NCBI GenBank assembly: GCA_022702545.1
Contig: JAHRBC010000007.1
Location: 2,666,001-2,730,000 of the forward strand
DNA from: Phycomyces nitens
Lineage: Eukaryota; Mucoromycota; Mucoromycetes; Mucorales; Phycomycetaceae
Direction of reading: 5' to 3'
Length of the DNA stretch: 64,000 bases
Below the pieces are notes generated by a model, which made no database searches, was not told the DNA's origin, and worked only from the letters and a program-made list of their open reading frames with translations. A program made the translations under genes and the position numbers. Positions 22,941 through 34,696 of the stretch are shown piece by piece (position 1 is the first letter of the stretch; each line of letters starts with the position of its first letter).

Positions 22941-24469
22941 CTTTTGAAAGTTGCAAAGTTAATATTCTTGGGGGTGATTAAAATAAATTATCATATATAG
23001 CTAATTTTATAAGATCTTGACTTAAAACTGATTAGAGTCTTTCTTGATTAAATAACGCATCCAACTGTAAAATGAAAATGACGATTATATTATGTTTTTG
23101 GGATTATTGGTTTTACAGACTCCACTTTTTTTAGGGGTAAACCACCTTGGAACGCAAATTATTTTTTGTTCTTTCTCTTTTGCCTCTTGCTCTTATACAC
23201 ATACTGGTAATTATTTTATTCTTATTATTTTATGTAATTACTTGATGATTTTGCCATTATCTTTACAGATCATCAACAAGCTTCTCCTCTTTGGTCATTT
23301 TACACGGTCTAATAATTTAAAATAATATTTGCTCAAAGCTTCTCTTTACTAATGACTTGATGTCTCTAGGCATCACGGCTTTGCATGTCACTCAATCTTG
23401 TAATCAAACATCATGGTAAGCTATTATATTATTACAAATCATATATATCTCTTTACTTAAACATATATAACTATATTCTATTCTCTATTAGATATATTAA
23501 GAATCTCATCTGCATGCCTGAACAAACAATCACACAGGTAAGAAAACTGCTGATAATATAGTATATATGAATATCCAGAATACTAATAACTTTACAATTA
23601 TTAGACAATCTCAACTGACAGCTAATATGCTGTGATATTCTCATGAATCTATCAAGTAGTCCATCTTCTCACGATATTAACATTGTAAGTACAACAGCAA
23701 ATAATTTGATCCATTACGATTATTTAATTAATCCTTGCTCCTATTACTATTAAATAGCACCATTCTTCTCCAAGACAGTACCCAATATCTATCAGGTAGG
23801 AACTTGTTGGTCTTGCTAGATGCAAAATATCAAACAATATTCTAGAAATAGCATATATATTATTATTATATGATTAGAGCATTCATCTAGAAATATATAT
23901 ATTAAATAAATAAAAAATAAATAAAAAACGATTTATTTTTTAAAAATCAACAAACAAATAAGGCTTATATGTAAACGTATGATACAGTGCTTTTCAGTCT
24001 AAAAGACATTATTTCTCTTTGCTTTTCAGTCTAAAAGACATTATTTCCCTTTGCTTTTCAGTCTAAAGACATTATTTCCCTTTGCTTTTCAGTCTAAAGA
24101 CACTATTTCCCTTTGCTTTTCAGTCTAAAGAGATGAGTTACTGAGGTTAAAAGTAAAGGATATGAATAGATTGTAAATCACAATATTGTGATTAGCTTTA
24201 TATGGCACAAAATACAATAAATAATAGGCTTACTTGACACGAAATATATAATAAACTAGACCTCTTTAATAACAGAAAAGTTGGGGGGTATCAAAGGTTT
24301 TTAAAGTGGAACCAAAGACCTATTTCTCTGATAGACCAAGCGTCATTCCCTATAGTATCATTCATATTTGTATGGTGGAGAAATATAGATTGAAATAATA
24401 ATAAATCGATGATGGTACTTTAATACTACAGATATTTCTCTACCATAAAATCGTATACTTTTTCCAGTG
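22941..24469. other. I2 right subterminal region
   Basis: No gene is seen. Several splice-like junctions occur (for example near 23208-23268), and there is a tandem repeat at 23991-24130. The terminal CTTTTTCCAGTG of I2 closes the stretch. Confidence 0.5.
23991..24130 (+). repeat. Tandem repeat, unit about 31-32 bases, about 4.5 copies
   Basis: The unit GCTTTTCAGTCTAAA(A)GACA plus TTATTTCCCTTT is repeated with few changes. It lies about 340 bases from the I2 right end, so it may serve as a subterminal transposase-binding array; that role is inference. Confidence 0.85.
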
Positions 24470-24472
24470 TAC

Positions 24473-25225
24473 ATTGAATCATGGCACAACCAACTGAAAG
24501 TCATTTATTTCAACTGTGCCAGAATCAGAAGATTAGACCGTCTTCTCTTCATCTTGACAAATGATGTAGAGTTCTTTTATGAACAAGAGGTTGAGCGACT
24601 CAATATCAGTAATGGAAGAATGGGTCCTGTTGAAAATGAGCTCGCGAGAAACTCCTTTGCTGCCTCACAAATCCAAGATGACATACTCCTTTCTATGATC
24701 ATTAACCCTTTGGGTGAGATTAGTAATAGTATGGATGACTCTAATGGTGAGTGGCAAATCCAGTCGTTTTCAACAGAAAATCAATGGTATACTGTCTTGA
24801 TTGAGCAAGGGTTGATTCAAAAATGTTCTTGTCCCAGTTTTTACCGTCGCCAACTGCCGTGTAAGCATATGTACCTGCTCAAACAATACAGTAGAGCAAA
24901 TTTGGTACATTTTGAACAACAGGACCATGCACGCATACATTTGCAAGAATCAGCCCATAGTGGCAACAACGAAGTTCTGGTGCAGGACAATATTGAGCAA
25001 ACAAATGAATTGCAAGACCCTAGCTCAATCATCCAAAGCATTTCAGCCAATGCAGCAACATTGCATCATCAGAGAGAAGATTTGGAGAGATTGAGGAGCA
25101 TTCCAGGTGTGGATATTGCCAAGTTAGAGATAATAGATAAATTACTGTTTGATGCATTGAAGCATATTGATAACTTGAAGAATGAAAACTCTCTTTATTT
25201 CCAAAATATAAATACTCAACGTTAA
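24473..25225 (+). CDS. MULE transposase, 3' part with SWIM zinc finger
   Basis: This continues the MULE gene interrupted at 6395. It opens with IESWHNQLK, a conserved block of MULE transposases, and contains a SWIM finger, CSCPSFYRRQLPCKHMY, with the expected C-x-C...C-x-H spacing. The last 110 residues are rich in Q, N and E and may be a coiled coil (HHQREDLERLRSIPG). It ends with TAA at 25223-25225, about 120 bases before the right terminal inverted repeat. The frame is open throughout. The TAC at 24470-24472 is the right copy of the I2 target duplication, so the codon for Y is present on both sides. Confidence 0.88.
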   Translation: MESWHNQLKVIYFNCARIRRLDRLLFILTNDVEFFYEQEVERLNISNGRMGPVENELARNSFAASQIQDDILLSMIINPLGEISNSMDDSNGEWQIQSFSTENQWYTVLIEQGLIQKCSCPSFYRRQLPCKHMYLLKQYSRANLVHFEQQDHARIHLQESAHSGNNEVLVQDNIEQTNELQDPSSIIQSISANAATLHHQREDLERLRSIPGVDIAKLEIIDKLLFDALKHIDNLKNENSLYFQNINTQR

Positions 25226-25391
25226 TAAAAATCAATCTTTTTCATAATAGGTTTTGTAACAAAAAGAAGTATTTAAAAAATGTAAATAGATCACACTACA
25301 AGAATTTGTAAAAGTAAAAGCTGTCACAAGTTCCTGCTATTCCTCAAAATTTAAACATCAGACAATAGAAAATAAGGAGATGCTGATGCTC

Positions 25392-27788
25392 TTCATTATG
25401 TCCTAATATTTCCTCATGGTGATGATGGCTGGACCATTCAGTCAAAATCGCTTTCAGGAAAAAATGTAACAGTTATGCAGTGGTATGCTGGCCGCTTGAT
25501 GTACCGCCCCAACTCTCAGCACCACCTCCACCTCTTTGGCTGCCTCTTTCAGCAGTACATTATTGATATGTATGCAAAGCTTGAACACAACAGGCTGAAC
25601 TACATTATGAGTAACCAGGACCACCTCCAAGTGGATCTCTATAGTGGTGTCCAGGATGCCATAAACCTCAATGACAATGATTTGGCAAATCTTGGTTGGC
25701 GAGTAATCCTCCCATCAACTTTTATTGGCAGTCCACGCCATATGCGTCAATTATACCAGGATGCAATGAGCATTGTGCGCCACTTTGGCAAGCCTGACCT
25801 GTTTATTACCTTTACCTGTAACCCAACTTGGCCAGAAATCTCCTCTGCTCTTCTAGCTGGACAAAAGGCTAATGACAGACCTGATCTCTGCTCCCGGGCT
25901 TTCAACCTAAAGCTTAAGGAGCTCATGAATGACCTGACAAAAAACCATGTTTTGGGAAAAGTAAAGGCATTTATATATGTCATTGAGTTCCAGAAGAGAG
26001 GTCTTCCTCATGCTCATATTTTGATGATTTTGGATGCAGACGACAAATCAACAAATGTTGAAGACTATGATAATATAGTCTCAGCCGAGTTGCCCAATCC
26101 CCAAACCGAGCCACAGGCATATGAGACGGTGCATCATAACATGATGCATGGTCCATGCGGCCCTACACACCCTAATGCCAGGTGTATGGAAAATGGCAAA
26201 TGCCAAAAGCGTTTCCCCAAGAGTTTTGCTGACAAAACAATTGAAGACAGAACAGGATACCCTGTCTATTGCCGCCGACAAAACGGACGATTTGTAAAAA
26301 GAGGTCCTGTTGAGTTGGATAACCGCTGGGTCGTTCCTCATAACTGATTCTTATGTGTGAAGTACAACGCCCACATCAATGTTGAAATCAGTACCTCGGT
26401 CTCGGCCGTCAAATACCTCTACAAGTATGTATATAAAGGGCTTGATCGTGCAATGGCAACAGTACAGCAACAACAGCAAGTAGAGGAAACAGACGAAGTT
26501 AGTGAATTTCTTGATGCACATTATGTTTCTGCCTCAGAAGCATTGTGGAGAATATTTTTGTTCAAGCTTCATCAGGAGTATCCTACACATCAAAGGCTTG
26601 CTATACACACCAAAAACTCTCAACAAGTTTACTACAGTGATTCTGCCAATATAGATCAGCTGTCAAACACAAACGCCAACACAACATTGACATCATGGTT
26701 TACATATAATGCAACCAACCAAGACTCTCGAGAGTATCTTTATACAGAGTTTCCTACTCATTTTGTCTGGAACAAAAAGGACCAAAAATGGACCCCTCGC
26801 AAGAGATTCGAGAGAGGAACAATCAGCAGGGTATATGCGGTCTCTCCAAGAGATGTAGAAAAGTACTGTTTGAGGATCCTCCTCCATAATGTCCGTGGTG
26901 CCACCAGTTTCGCTGACATTTGTACTGTCAATGGTCATCAATATGAGACCAATCAAGCTGCCTGTTGTGCTCTGGGTCTGCTACTCAACGACGATGAATG
27001 GAATGATTGTATGGAGGAAGCCTCCACATATCAGATCCCATTTTCTTTGAGACAACTCTTCGCTGTTCTATTGATATTCTGTGAAGTATCGGATCCCTTT
27101 GCTTTGTGGACTTGACATCGATTGGCAATGATTGAAGACTACCTTCACACAGTGCAAACACAAGAGAGCAACCCTTCTATGGAGCCAACCCAAGAAATGT
27201 ACAATAGATGTTTGTGGGACATCAAATCACATCTGTCTGCCAATTCCCTATCGATAACCTCTTTCCATGGATTTGTTCTTCCACCTATGCCTCCAGCTCT
27301 AAATCTCCCTATTCGCCAGCAATTGTTCCAACAAATTATCCACGAACAAGAAGAACTCTGTTCTGAAACGATTTTGTTGCCTGACCCTGACACGTTTTCA
27401 TTTAACAAATCTCAACTGTCAGTATACAAGACAATCTTGGAAGCAGTAGGTGCAAGCCAGACTTCACCAAGAATGTTTTTTGTGGATGGTCCAGGTGGCA
27501 CCGGAAAAACTTTTGTTTTCAATGCCTTGCTCAGAAAAGTCCAACAACAGGGAAAAATTGCTCTTGCTGTAGCAACAAGTGGAATTGCTGCTTTGCTTTT
27601 GGATGGTGGCCGAACTGCCCATTCTCGGTTTAAAATCCCTATTAACATTGACATGCACTCCATGTGTACTATTCCTGCCAACTCACAAGTGGCTGAGTTA
27701 ATCAGAAGAACAGAATTAATTATCTGGGATGAAGCCTCCATGGTCAGCAAAGACATGTACAACACTGTCAGTAGATTGATGCAAGATA
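25392..27788 (+). pseudogene. Helitron Rep-helicase gene, central fragment (Rep domain and start of PIF1-like helicase)
   Basis: The Rep (HUH nuclease) domain shows the HUH motif in RGLPHAHILMIL and paired tyrosines in VKYLYKYVYKGLD. After a linker the PIF1-like helicase begins; Walker A is GPGGTGKTF (near 27490) and Walker B IIWDEASM (near 27722). Two in-frame stops, TGA at 26345-26347 and TGA at 27113-27115, interrupt an otherwise continuous frame; the second replaces the R expected in ALWTRHRLAMIEDY and fits CGA to TGA. The segment joins 4862 on the left. On the right it is cut by E3 after MQD and resumes at 38356 in frame. The stops show that this copy no longer makes a full protein. Confidence 0.92.
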
Positions 27789-28229
27789 CACTACGGCAGA
27801 AAAAACGGTAGCTAACTACCGTTTTGGTAGCATTACTACCATTTTTTCCTACCAAAAAAAACGGTAGTAAAGACTCTGTATAAGGCGATTTTGGTAGCTG
27901 TTACCGTTTTTTTAGTGCGAAAAAAAGGGTAGTTATGAGGCAGGAATAGGCACAGCTACCGTTTTTTTTATCCAACCAAAATTGTTTCTTTATATACTAT
28001 AGCCTCTCTTTTATATTACTTTATATACTAGCACCCATTCTTTTTTTACTGCCATTTATTTGAAATAATGGTTTATTTTTTATTATAATTTCGATTTATT
28101 TCAAATAATATTAAAATATATATAATAATAATATAGAAACATACCAAAAGCAAATACTATTTAATATTATAAAACGTATATGGTACAAATCTTTTACTCA
28201 ATCTATACACGATGCCAACAACATGTTCA

Positions 28230-29930
28230 CTGCAAAAGAAGGGCCATTTTAGTATACTGATATTTATAAAATTCTTGACTGAATGATAAAGATTTGATAT
28301 AAAATTTGCCAAATTTTTTAATATTAAATTTTTAGGATTCGTTGTCTGAATGATTCCAATCAGTATACTGAAACGTCAAAGCGCAAAAAGCAAAAGGTGG
28401 GTTATTTTTTTTGTGCTTTTTTTTGTCACGAAAATTGGGGGGTTTCTTTTTTTTTCGTCCCATATTTTCTAGCCCCGAAGGATTCAGTTCTTTAAATTAC
28501 TTTATATAGGTTGCTCTTTTCAATATTAAAGCAGTGTCCTCATAGGATTCAGTATGAATTCGGTATGAATTCATAGCAGATACAGGCCAAAGATGTAGTT
28601 TATAATAGTTTTTATTGGATAAAAAGTTTTCCTAATGATTTCTATTCGTTCTCATCTCTACTCACTCCTACTTTTATTGCCTAATATGCTAGCCTTGCCC
28701 TTTTCTCAATTGGATGGGTATTCTTTTACTCATCCGGAGAATATATGGGTTACCCTGGTCTACTAGACCCCCCCTACCTTCCTTTGTTACTTGCTGCGGC
28801 ACTGCTTACGTGGGTGTTTGTTTTCTTTTGAAAAAAAAGGGTGGCTAGATAATTTTCATGGGTGTATTTTAGCAGACTGTAAAATAATTTGAATGGAACA
28901 ACAATACTTACATTGGTATTTATATCGAGAAAACTTGAATACTTTGATAAATGGTATAAAAAATTTTGGTAATATCTATTAAGAATATGTCAGGAAAATA
29001 ATATAAACGTTGAGTGGTTATATACTTACTTGGTCATCAGTGTAATGGGCGCAATGGGCACAATGGCCAACCAGATGAAGAATATTTCGATTACATCTAT
29101 TAGATAAGAGATTAGTAAAGTAATATAAGGGCTGAAAGGTTGTATACTTACTTGGTAATGGGTATAGCGGACACAATTACTGACCAGATGACATGGAATC
29201 GGCACATACCAGATGACCGAAAAAATTCTAATGAATGGAACGAATGTTAATAAAGCATGTCTAGTGTATAAAGGAGTGTCATCATACCATAATATACAGC
29301 AAAGTGCTCCTCTGTATTTGTTTGTAATGGGAGGCCGTGAATTACTAAGCAGAGCAATGAGCTTGTGGAAACTGAATGAGATAATAAAAAAGAACATTAC
29401 CAGTATACCAGAGTTATTGACATAAACCAGCAGCCCTTGTATGGATATAGAAAAGAATATCTGGACAAATATAAAGTCATGATGAGTAAAAAAATTTAAA
29501 AGAGAATGATGCTTACCATGCCGAAAAGTAAAGGAAAGGAAAAGAAAAGAAAAGAACAAAGGTTGAAAGCAATAATCCAATAGAGATCAATGGCGATATT
29601 GAGTGTCCCGAACGTGACGTGGAACTAATAAGCCCACTTAATAAAACGATTTGTATTTTTGAAACAGAGCCCAAATATTACAAATGGATTAGTCAGTGCA
29701 AGCAAATTAAATAGATTAGCCAGTTGAAGCAGATTACTAAGTATACCTGACAGCATAATGTAAGCAAAGATCAAAATACTATAAAACCTCTTTAGAAAGA
29801 AGTATACTTTTTAATTACTTTTAATTACTTTCTCATGTATGTATTATTTACGGAATATTTCAAAATCTATTGGAAAATAGATATTCATAATCAACGAACC
29901 TCACACTTTAATATATTTTTCTAGTATTCA
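28230..29930 (-). other. I4 subterminal region with minus-strand intron-like junctions
   Basis: Divergent from the second gene, short segments are bounded on the minus strand by splice-like signals. For example, the donors read from TATACTTACT near 29024 and TATACTTACT near 29150 pair with acceptors read from ATCTATTAG near 29097 and TTCTAATG near 29228. This is the same position and polarity as the arrays in I3, I6 and I7. Part of it is open (29026-29580), but that frame crosses the putative introns and I do not call a protein. GAATTC-rich and poly-T stretches fill the outer part. Confidence 0.4.
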
Positions 29931-31028
29931 ATGTCTCAATTTATATCATCAAGCTCTAAAAAGACCTACAAGTCGACTACCAAGAAGTCGATTGGTAAGA
30001 CTAGTGGCACTAGACCAGCAGGAACCGTGATGCAGACGATCCTTCCTGCTCCAAGCAACAACGCTGAACAGGACAGTGCAGTGTTGTCAAACCTGTCGGC
30101 TCTTCAGACAAGACTGAATGAGTCGCATGTCCTGTTGCAGCAGGTCCATCAAGGGATGGAATCCCTCAAGAACTCGAATGGCAACAGTAGCCAAGTTTCC
30201 CCCCATCAAGCTCCACCACCACAGATGTATATGAAGTATCGACTTCCATCGGTCTCGGTAGGATATCTATATATAAATATTAATTTTATATTGATGAATT
30301 ACTTACCCTATGTCATATAGCGCCTCATACGATCAGAGACAAGGAATGTCTTGGTGTCTACACCATTGACAATGAATGAGGGGCACTCTCTTCATCCAAC
30401 CGGCCTATTGCAGACAAGGTCCGGATGTATATCCATCAACAGCCCGAAGGACAGCCTCTTGCGTCTGCAGTCATAGAGGAAAAAACAAGACGGCATATCT
30501 CGTACAAGCTAAACAGAGCTAACACCTCGCCAGAAAAGTTAGCTAAGCGAAACCAGTCTTCTCGTAGACGTACGAGAAAAACAAGAGTTAGTATAATATA
30601 ATATTTGTTTTCATACTTCTAATACTTGATTTTGAAATAGGTCCTCGCCGCCTACAAGAGGCTGCATTTGGCAGACAGGGCAAACTTGGAGTCCAGGTAT
30701 GGAGAGACAGTCGAGGATCTCTTAGACAAAGAGATGTTGTCTGACATTGAGTCTGATGATGAGCAACGGGAGTATACCGTTTATACTCCCAGTAACAGAC
30801 ATCCTTTGGTAAGATATTGTTCGGGCAAATTTGATGTGCTTCATATAATTAATTAATTTGATTATGATATAGGTCGAGGAGTACTTGGGCGAGTTGAAAG
30901 CCCAGAGGAGCAAGGAAAAGAAGATGAAGGTCATTGACTTTTCTTCTTGTCCTGTTGAAAGTAGACATATTGAATTGTCAAAAGAGCAGAAGGCGCGTGT
31001 TGCCAAGTGGATTGCAACACGGCAATAA
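29931..31028 (+). pseudogene. CACTA second gene (unrecognised family), I4 copy, exon 2 disrupted
   Basis: The exons are 29931-30257, 30321-30586, 30641-30808 and 30873-31028. Exon 1 begins with a Ser/Lys/Thr-rich basic stretch (SSSKKTYKSTTKKS). Exon 2 is 266 bases against 306 in the five sister copies and does not stay in one frame; its second half aligns with the others only in a shifted frame (YIHQQPEGQPLA, compare YAHEQPESTS). Exon 3 has LLDKEMLSDIESDDEQ. This is the most diverged copy. Either the gene is dead or my exon 2 boundaries are wrong. Confidence 0.6.
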
Positions 31029-31561
31029 AAATATTTGTATTTGGTTGTCTTGATATAATGGTCTTTATTGAATAAGTTGAAACAAGTTGTTGGGCTGGAA
31101 GATGATGGTGGTAGGATTGGCATTACTCGTTTTTGTATTGTTGAAGCATTAAAAAATAAAGAAAGACAAGATGGTGAGAAACAATATTATTTTTAATGGT
31201 TATTTTATTTTAGTCATAATTATTGCAAAACAAATATTTAATAGTAAAATAAAATATTTTCATCGGCTTTATAAACTTGGAATTTAAATGAAAATTTTTA
31301 GTATATTATGTAGTATAAACTTTAAAATATAGCTGATTATCGGGTATTAAATAAACAGCTACTTGGCTTATCGCATAATGAGCTGAAGAAAATAAATATT
31401 TGTTTTGATATCTGTTTTAAAGAACATGAAACTTGTATATATCAATCTAATATTTTAATCAATCTTAAAAATGTATTGATAAAATAACAGATGGTAAAGT
31501 AAAACAAGAAAAATAAGCATTATGTGGCTGATGTTTGTGGTCAAAAACGCAATTTTTTTTA

Positions 31562-34500
31562 TTAAGTGACGACTTTTCTAGGTAATGGAATAATCAGGCG
31601 TTTTTGAGACCCTTGTTGGAGATTGTGAGTTGTCAATGCAAAGCAAGAATGCAGACGATGTACTGGAATAATACACTCAATGGTCTCCTCTAAAAACCCC
31701 TTTTCCCACAGCTCCAGACCTTGGTTGATCAACGGTTGATATCTGCCAGCATTATACGTCGGAAACCATTTGACGAAAGCAAAAGTAGAAACTCTTTCGA
31801 TTCCACCAATCTTGATAACATGAGTAAATAAATACTCAATCTGGCCGGGAAATGCAACGAATTCACTTGTCAAATTGTCCAGAAACAAGACTTGTACAAA
31901 AGAACCGCGCTTTTTCTTTTCACCACTCCAATACTCTTGTCCTAGCAACAAAATCTTCTTCATCTTGCGAATCCGGTCATTGATATAGACATGCCCTCCA
32001 AGTGGGATGCTATCCGTGGCACAGAAGGAAATCCCAGTGTCTTGGTAAGCCTTGTTATAGAATTCGACCAAGTACTTATAATGATTGCCAGTCATTATAG
32101 ATAAAGGCGACAATTTCAATGGCAACGAGGTCAATGGCAGGGCTTCACTTCCAGTGACATTAAACCATGGATTGGTGGCAGCTTGGAGGAACATGTTGAG
32201 ATTGAATTGCATATATGGAGGGTGGCCGTACTCAGAGTTCACCAAGGATCTTACAGGCGTCGGTGCTATTTGAGCAACTTCTTGGAGAAATTCTACCATG
32301 GGTGGTGAAAGTTTGGCAGAATAGAACTGAAGAAAGTTGCTGATGAATCCCTTTTCCAAGAAGACCTTCATGAAAGTGACCTCGAATCCATTGCGGCGAT
32401 TTGTCTTGATATTCTTGAGCTTGCCATTGTATCGTTCAAAGCTATACAACCAGAATGCATAGACAGGGCCAAAGTCAAGCATGGACTCACGTAAGTGCAT
32501 ATGCAGATGCATGTTTGGTGTGATGCTGACAGTTCCATACAAAATCTCGCACTTTTCACCAAAATTGCCAAGGAGCTGGTGTGCCTCATCTATACTCTGA
32601 GTCGTGACAGATGGTCCTGTCAATAGACGGCATGCATCAACGAATACTAGCCAGTTATTGTAGTCTGTTTCTGGCAAAGCATTCTCCAGGACAACCAGCG
32701 AATACACAAGACACCACGATCGCCACTCGTCTGCCTTCATATATGGGAACCCAGAAGCAATTTTGTTAGACAATACAGCATATCCAGGAGGAACAAGAAT
32801 GGAATCTGCCAGATGTTGCATGCGGGCAAGAGTGGTGCTGGGAAAATAACCGAGGTCTCTCCAAATGCTGATCATCCGTTTGGCTGTACCAAGAAACAAG
32901 TTGTGCATAGGATCTACGATCGTACACCGGACAGGATCAAAGTAGTGTAGGCGATGCAATTCAGAATATCGGGTACCATTGTTTTTCTCCAACTCTGCCC
33001 GTTCGACGTCTGATTCTGCATTGAACCACATTTCGGCATGCACAGCATTGGCTGCCTTTTCTCTTGGTGTCCAATTCTCAACGTCAAACCCAGAGTAATC
33101 GATCTTGCTCGATCCATCGATCACCAAAAACTGACGTGCACACTTGTGACAAGCGTTGGTGCTTGCATGCCCTGTAAATCCTGCGGTTTTTCTTGCAGCT
33201 GGTATATCGCAGGCAACACACATGAGAGCAGCACGAACACGAACACCACCAGGGAACATGGCCGTCTTGATTGTCATTCCAGTGTAAAAGTCAACCAACT
33301 CGTCAACAAGAGGCTCAAGAAAGTTGTTCATCTGATCGGTCTTTGCTTCCTTTGGCCCTGGCATGACGCCAACAAGAATGATGTTTTCTGGCTTCATCCT
33401 TTCTTCTCTGGGCAAGTTATTAATCGACAGATATAAAGCACCACTGGCATGAGTGCGCCCATCAAATGGCTGAAACCAATCCACGTTCAATGTCAACATG
33501 AGGGAATAGTCATCGTCAACAAATGGCATATCATTATCATCGAGCAACTCATTCCACATTGCACCATCATATATGTCAAGGAAGGTGTTCTCCACGGTCT
33601 CTCTTGATCTCCATTGGAACAGCTTGTCCTCAAATCCAGGCTTACAGAGATACTGTGTCAAAGTATTCTTGAGTGAGCTGTATGGGAATACCATGAACGG
33701 GATTGGATCTCTGGCAGATGGATCGGTGAAAATTGGATTGTTGCAAATTTGGGTATGCGTGCTGGAGTATTTCTTGAAAGTGCATGTTGGCTGATGATTG
33801 TCTGGCGAGTAGATTGCAAAGCACTTGTTGCAAACGGTGTACTTTACAATGCCTTTGGTCATTACGTCAAATCCGGTCATTGCTTTCAAGGCATTGACAG
33901 TAAGTGGCAGGTCAGCATCCTTCTCAAAGGCAACAAGAAGATGGTGAAAGAATTTGAGCATGGCCGATCCTCCCATTTGAACCAAGTAGAATGCTTGGAA
34001 GATAACGCCAAAGATAGCCATGAACTGGCTGGTTTGGGACATGTTATGAATCTTCAAGGATCCAACTACAAAGGAAAGTATATGATAAATAACTTGTATA
34101 CAATTAAATATGTTTGTATTTTATGTATACATACTTGAAGCCATCATTTGTTCAAAACCATTGCCGCCATCAATCTCAGTCTCATCTTCATCGCTAGATT
34201 CATCATTTGAATCGGAATCCTCATTGTCAGCTGCAATGAGTGATGACTCAACATCTGATTCCTCCTCAACGTCAAAAACATCGTCTTCTCTCAAGAAAGG
34301 TATTTGTTGTCCAGTAGTTTCGACTGACATGATAGAAAAGCTGTCTTCATCTATAATAAAATAAAAGTTAGTACCTGTAATTGATAACCAAAATATATCG
34401 CACTTACAATCAATAAACTCATTAGAAATATCAGGCATTATGATATCTGACTCTTCTTCAACTGTGCTTCTGACATTGGCTGTAATAATTAACAACAAAC

Positions 34501-34696
34501 ATTATTAGATTATGAATAACGATATACAATTTCACTTACAATCATCTCTATCCTTGGGACCAATGCTTGACACATTATCAGAATTCTTATGGCGCATGAA
34601 TGTCTGTGCATTCTGCAATATTCCATTGGCTGTATATTTGGTACAGGCCGAACATTTGCACAGGAGGTTGTATGTTTCGTTTTTAATGTTATTCAT
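31562..34696 (-). CDS. Tnp2/CACTA transposase (I4), apparently complete
   Basis: The minus-strand exons are 34696-34540, 34479-34408, 34350-34135 and 34065-31562, with consistent phases, giving 983 codons including the stop. Exon 1 encodes a LLCKCSACTKY...RHK finger; exons 2-3 are very acidic (EEESDVE, SDEDETEID). The main exon has LNVDWFQPFDG, VDPMHNLFLGTAKRM, SFERYNG and a Cys pair (ACHKCARQF), and ends VIPLPRKVVT. The three acidic motifs are candidate catalytic residues of the DDE-type fold proposed for CACTA transposases. No stop or shift is seen. It is clearly distinct in sequence from the I3/I6/I7 and I1/I2 groups, so it is a third lineage. Its second gene looks broken. Confidence 0.88.

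Larger units (their letters stand above)
6396..24469 (-). mobile_element. CACTA-type element I2 in the MULE gene (18 kb with nested I3 and E2)
   Basis: The ends are CACTGCAAAAAATATG at 6396 and CTTTTTCCAGTG at 24469, flanked by TAC on both sides (6393-6395 and 24470-24472). Excision restores the MULE codons N-N-Y-I-E-S-W. Its own genes are the second gene (14511-15740, plus) and the transposase (15838-18918, minus), both damaged. I3 (7066-13427) and E2 (19293-22940) are later inserts. Own non-coding parts: 6396-7065 (AT-rich left end, nothing recognised), 13428-14510, 18919-19292 and 22941-24469. Confidence 0.9.
4863..25383 (+). mobile_element. Mutator-like element (MULE) inserted in the Helitron, itself interrupted by I2
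   Basis: The element has terminal inverted repeats of about 40 bases: 4864-4903 (starting CATCTCCTTATTTTC) matches the reverse complement of 25343-25382 with one or two mismatches. It is flanked by the 8-base duplication TGATGCTC. Its own sequence is 4863-6395 plus 24473-25383, about 2.4 kb, and encodes a FAR1-like/MULE transposase with a SWIM finger. The remaining 18 kb is I2 with its nested inserts. The 146 bases before the gene and the 158 after it hold only the inverted repeats and untranslated sequence. Confidence 0.92.

Noticed and set aside
19290..22943. Perfect target duplication for E2
   Set aside because: The flanks are CCT and CTT, differing at one position, so I only call the element by its ends and internal similarity, not by the duplication.
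23991..24130. CRISPR-like array
   Set aside because: Units are directly adjacent without distinct spacers, and the genome is eukaryotic; it is a simple tandem repeat.
29026..29580. 184-codon minus-strand frame with hydrophobic stretches in I4
   Set aside because: It spans what look like introns of the divergent module array and has no counterpart as a continuous frame in the sister elements.
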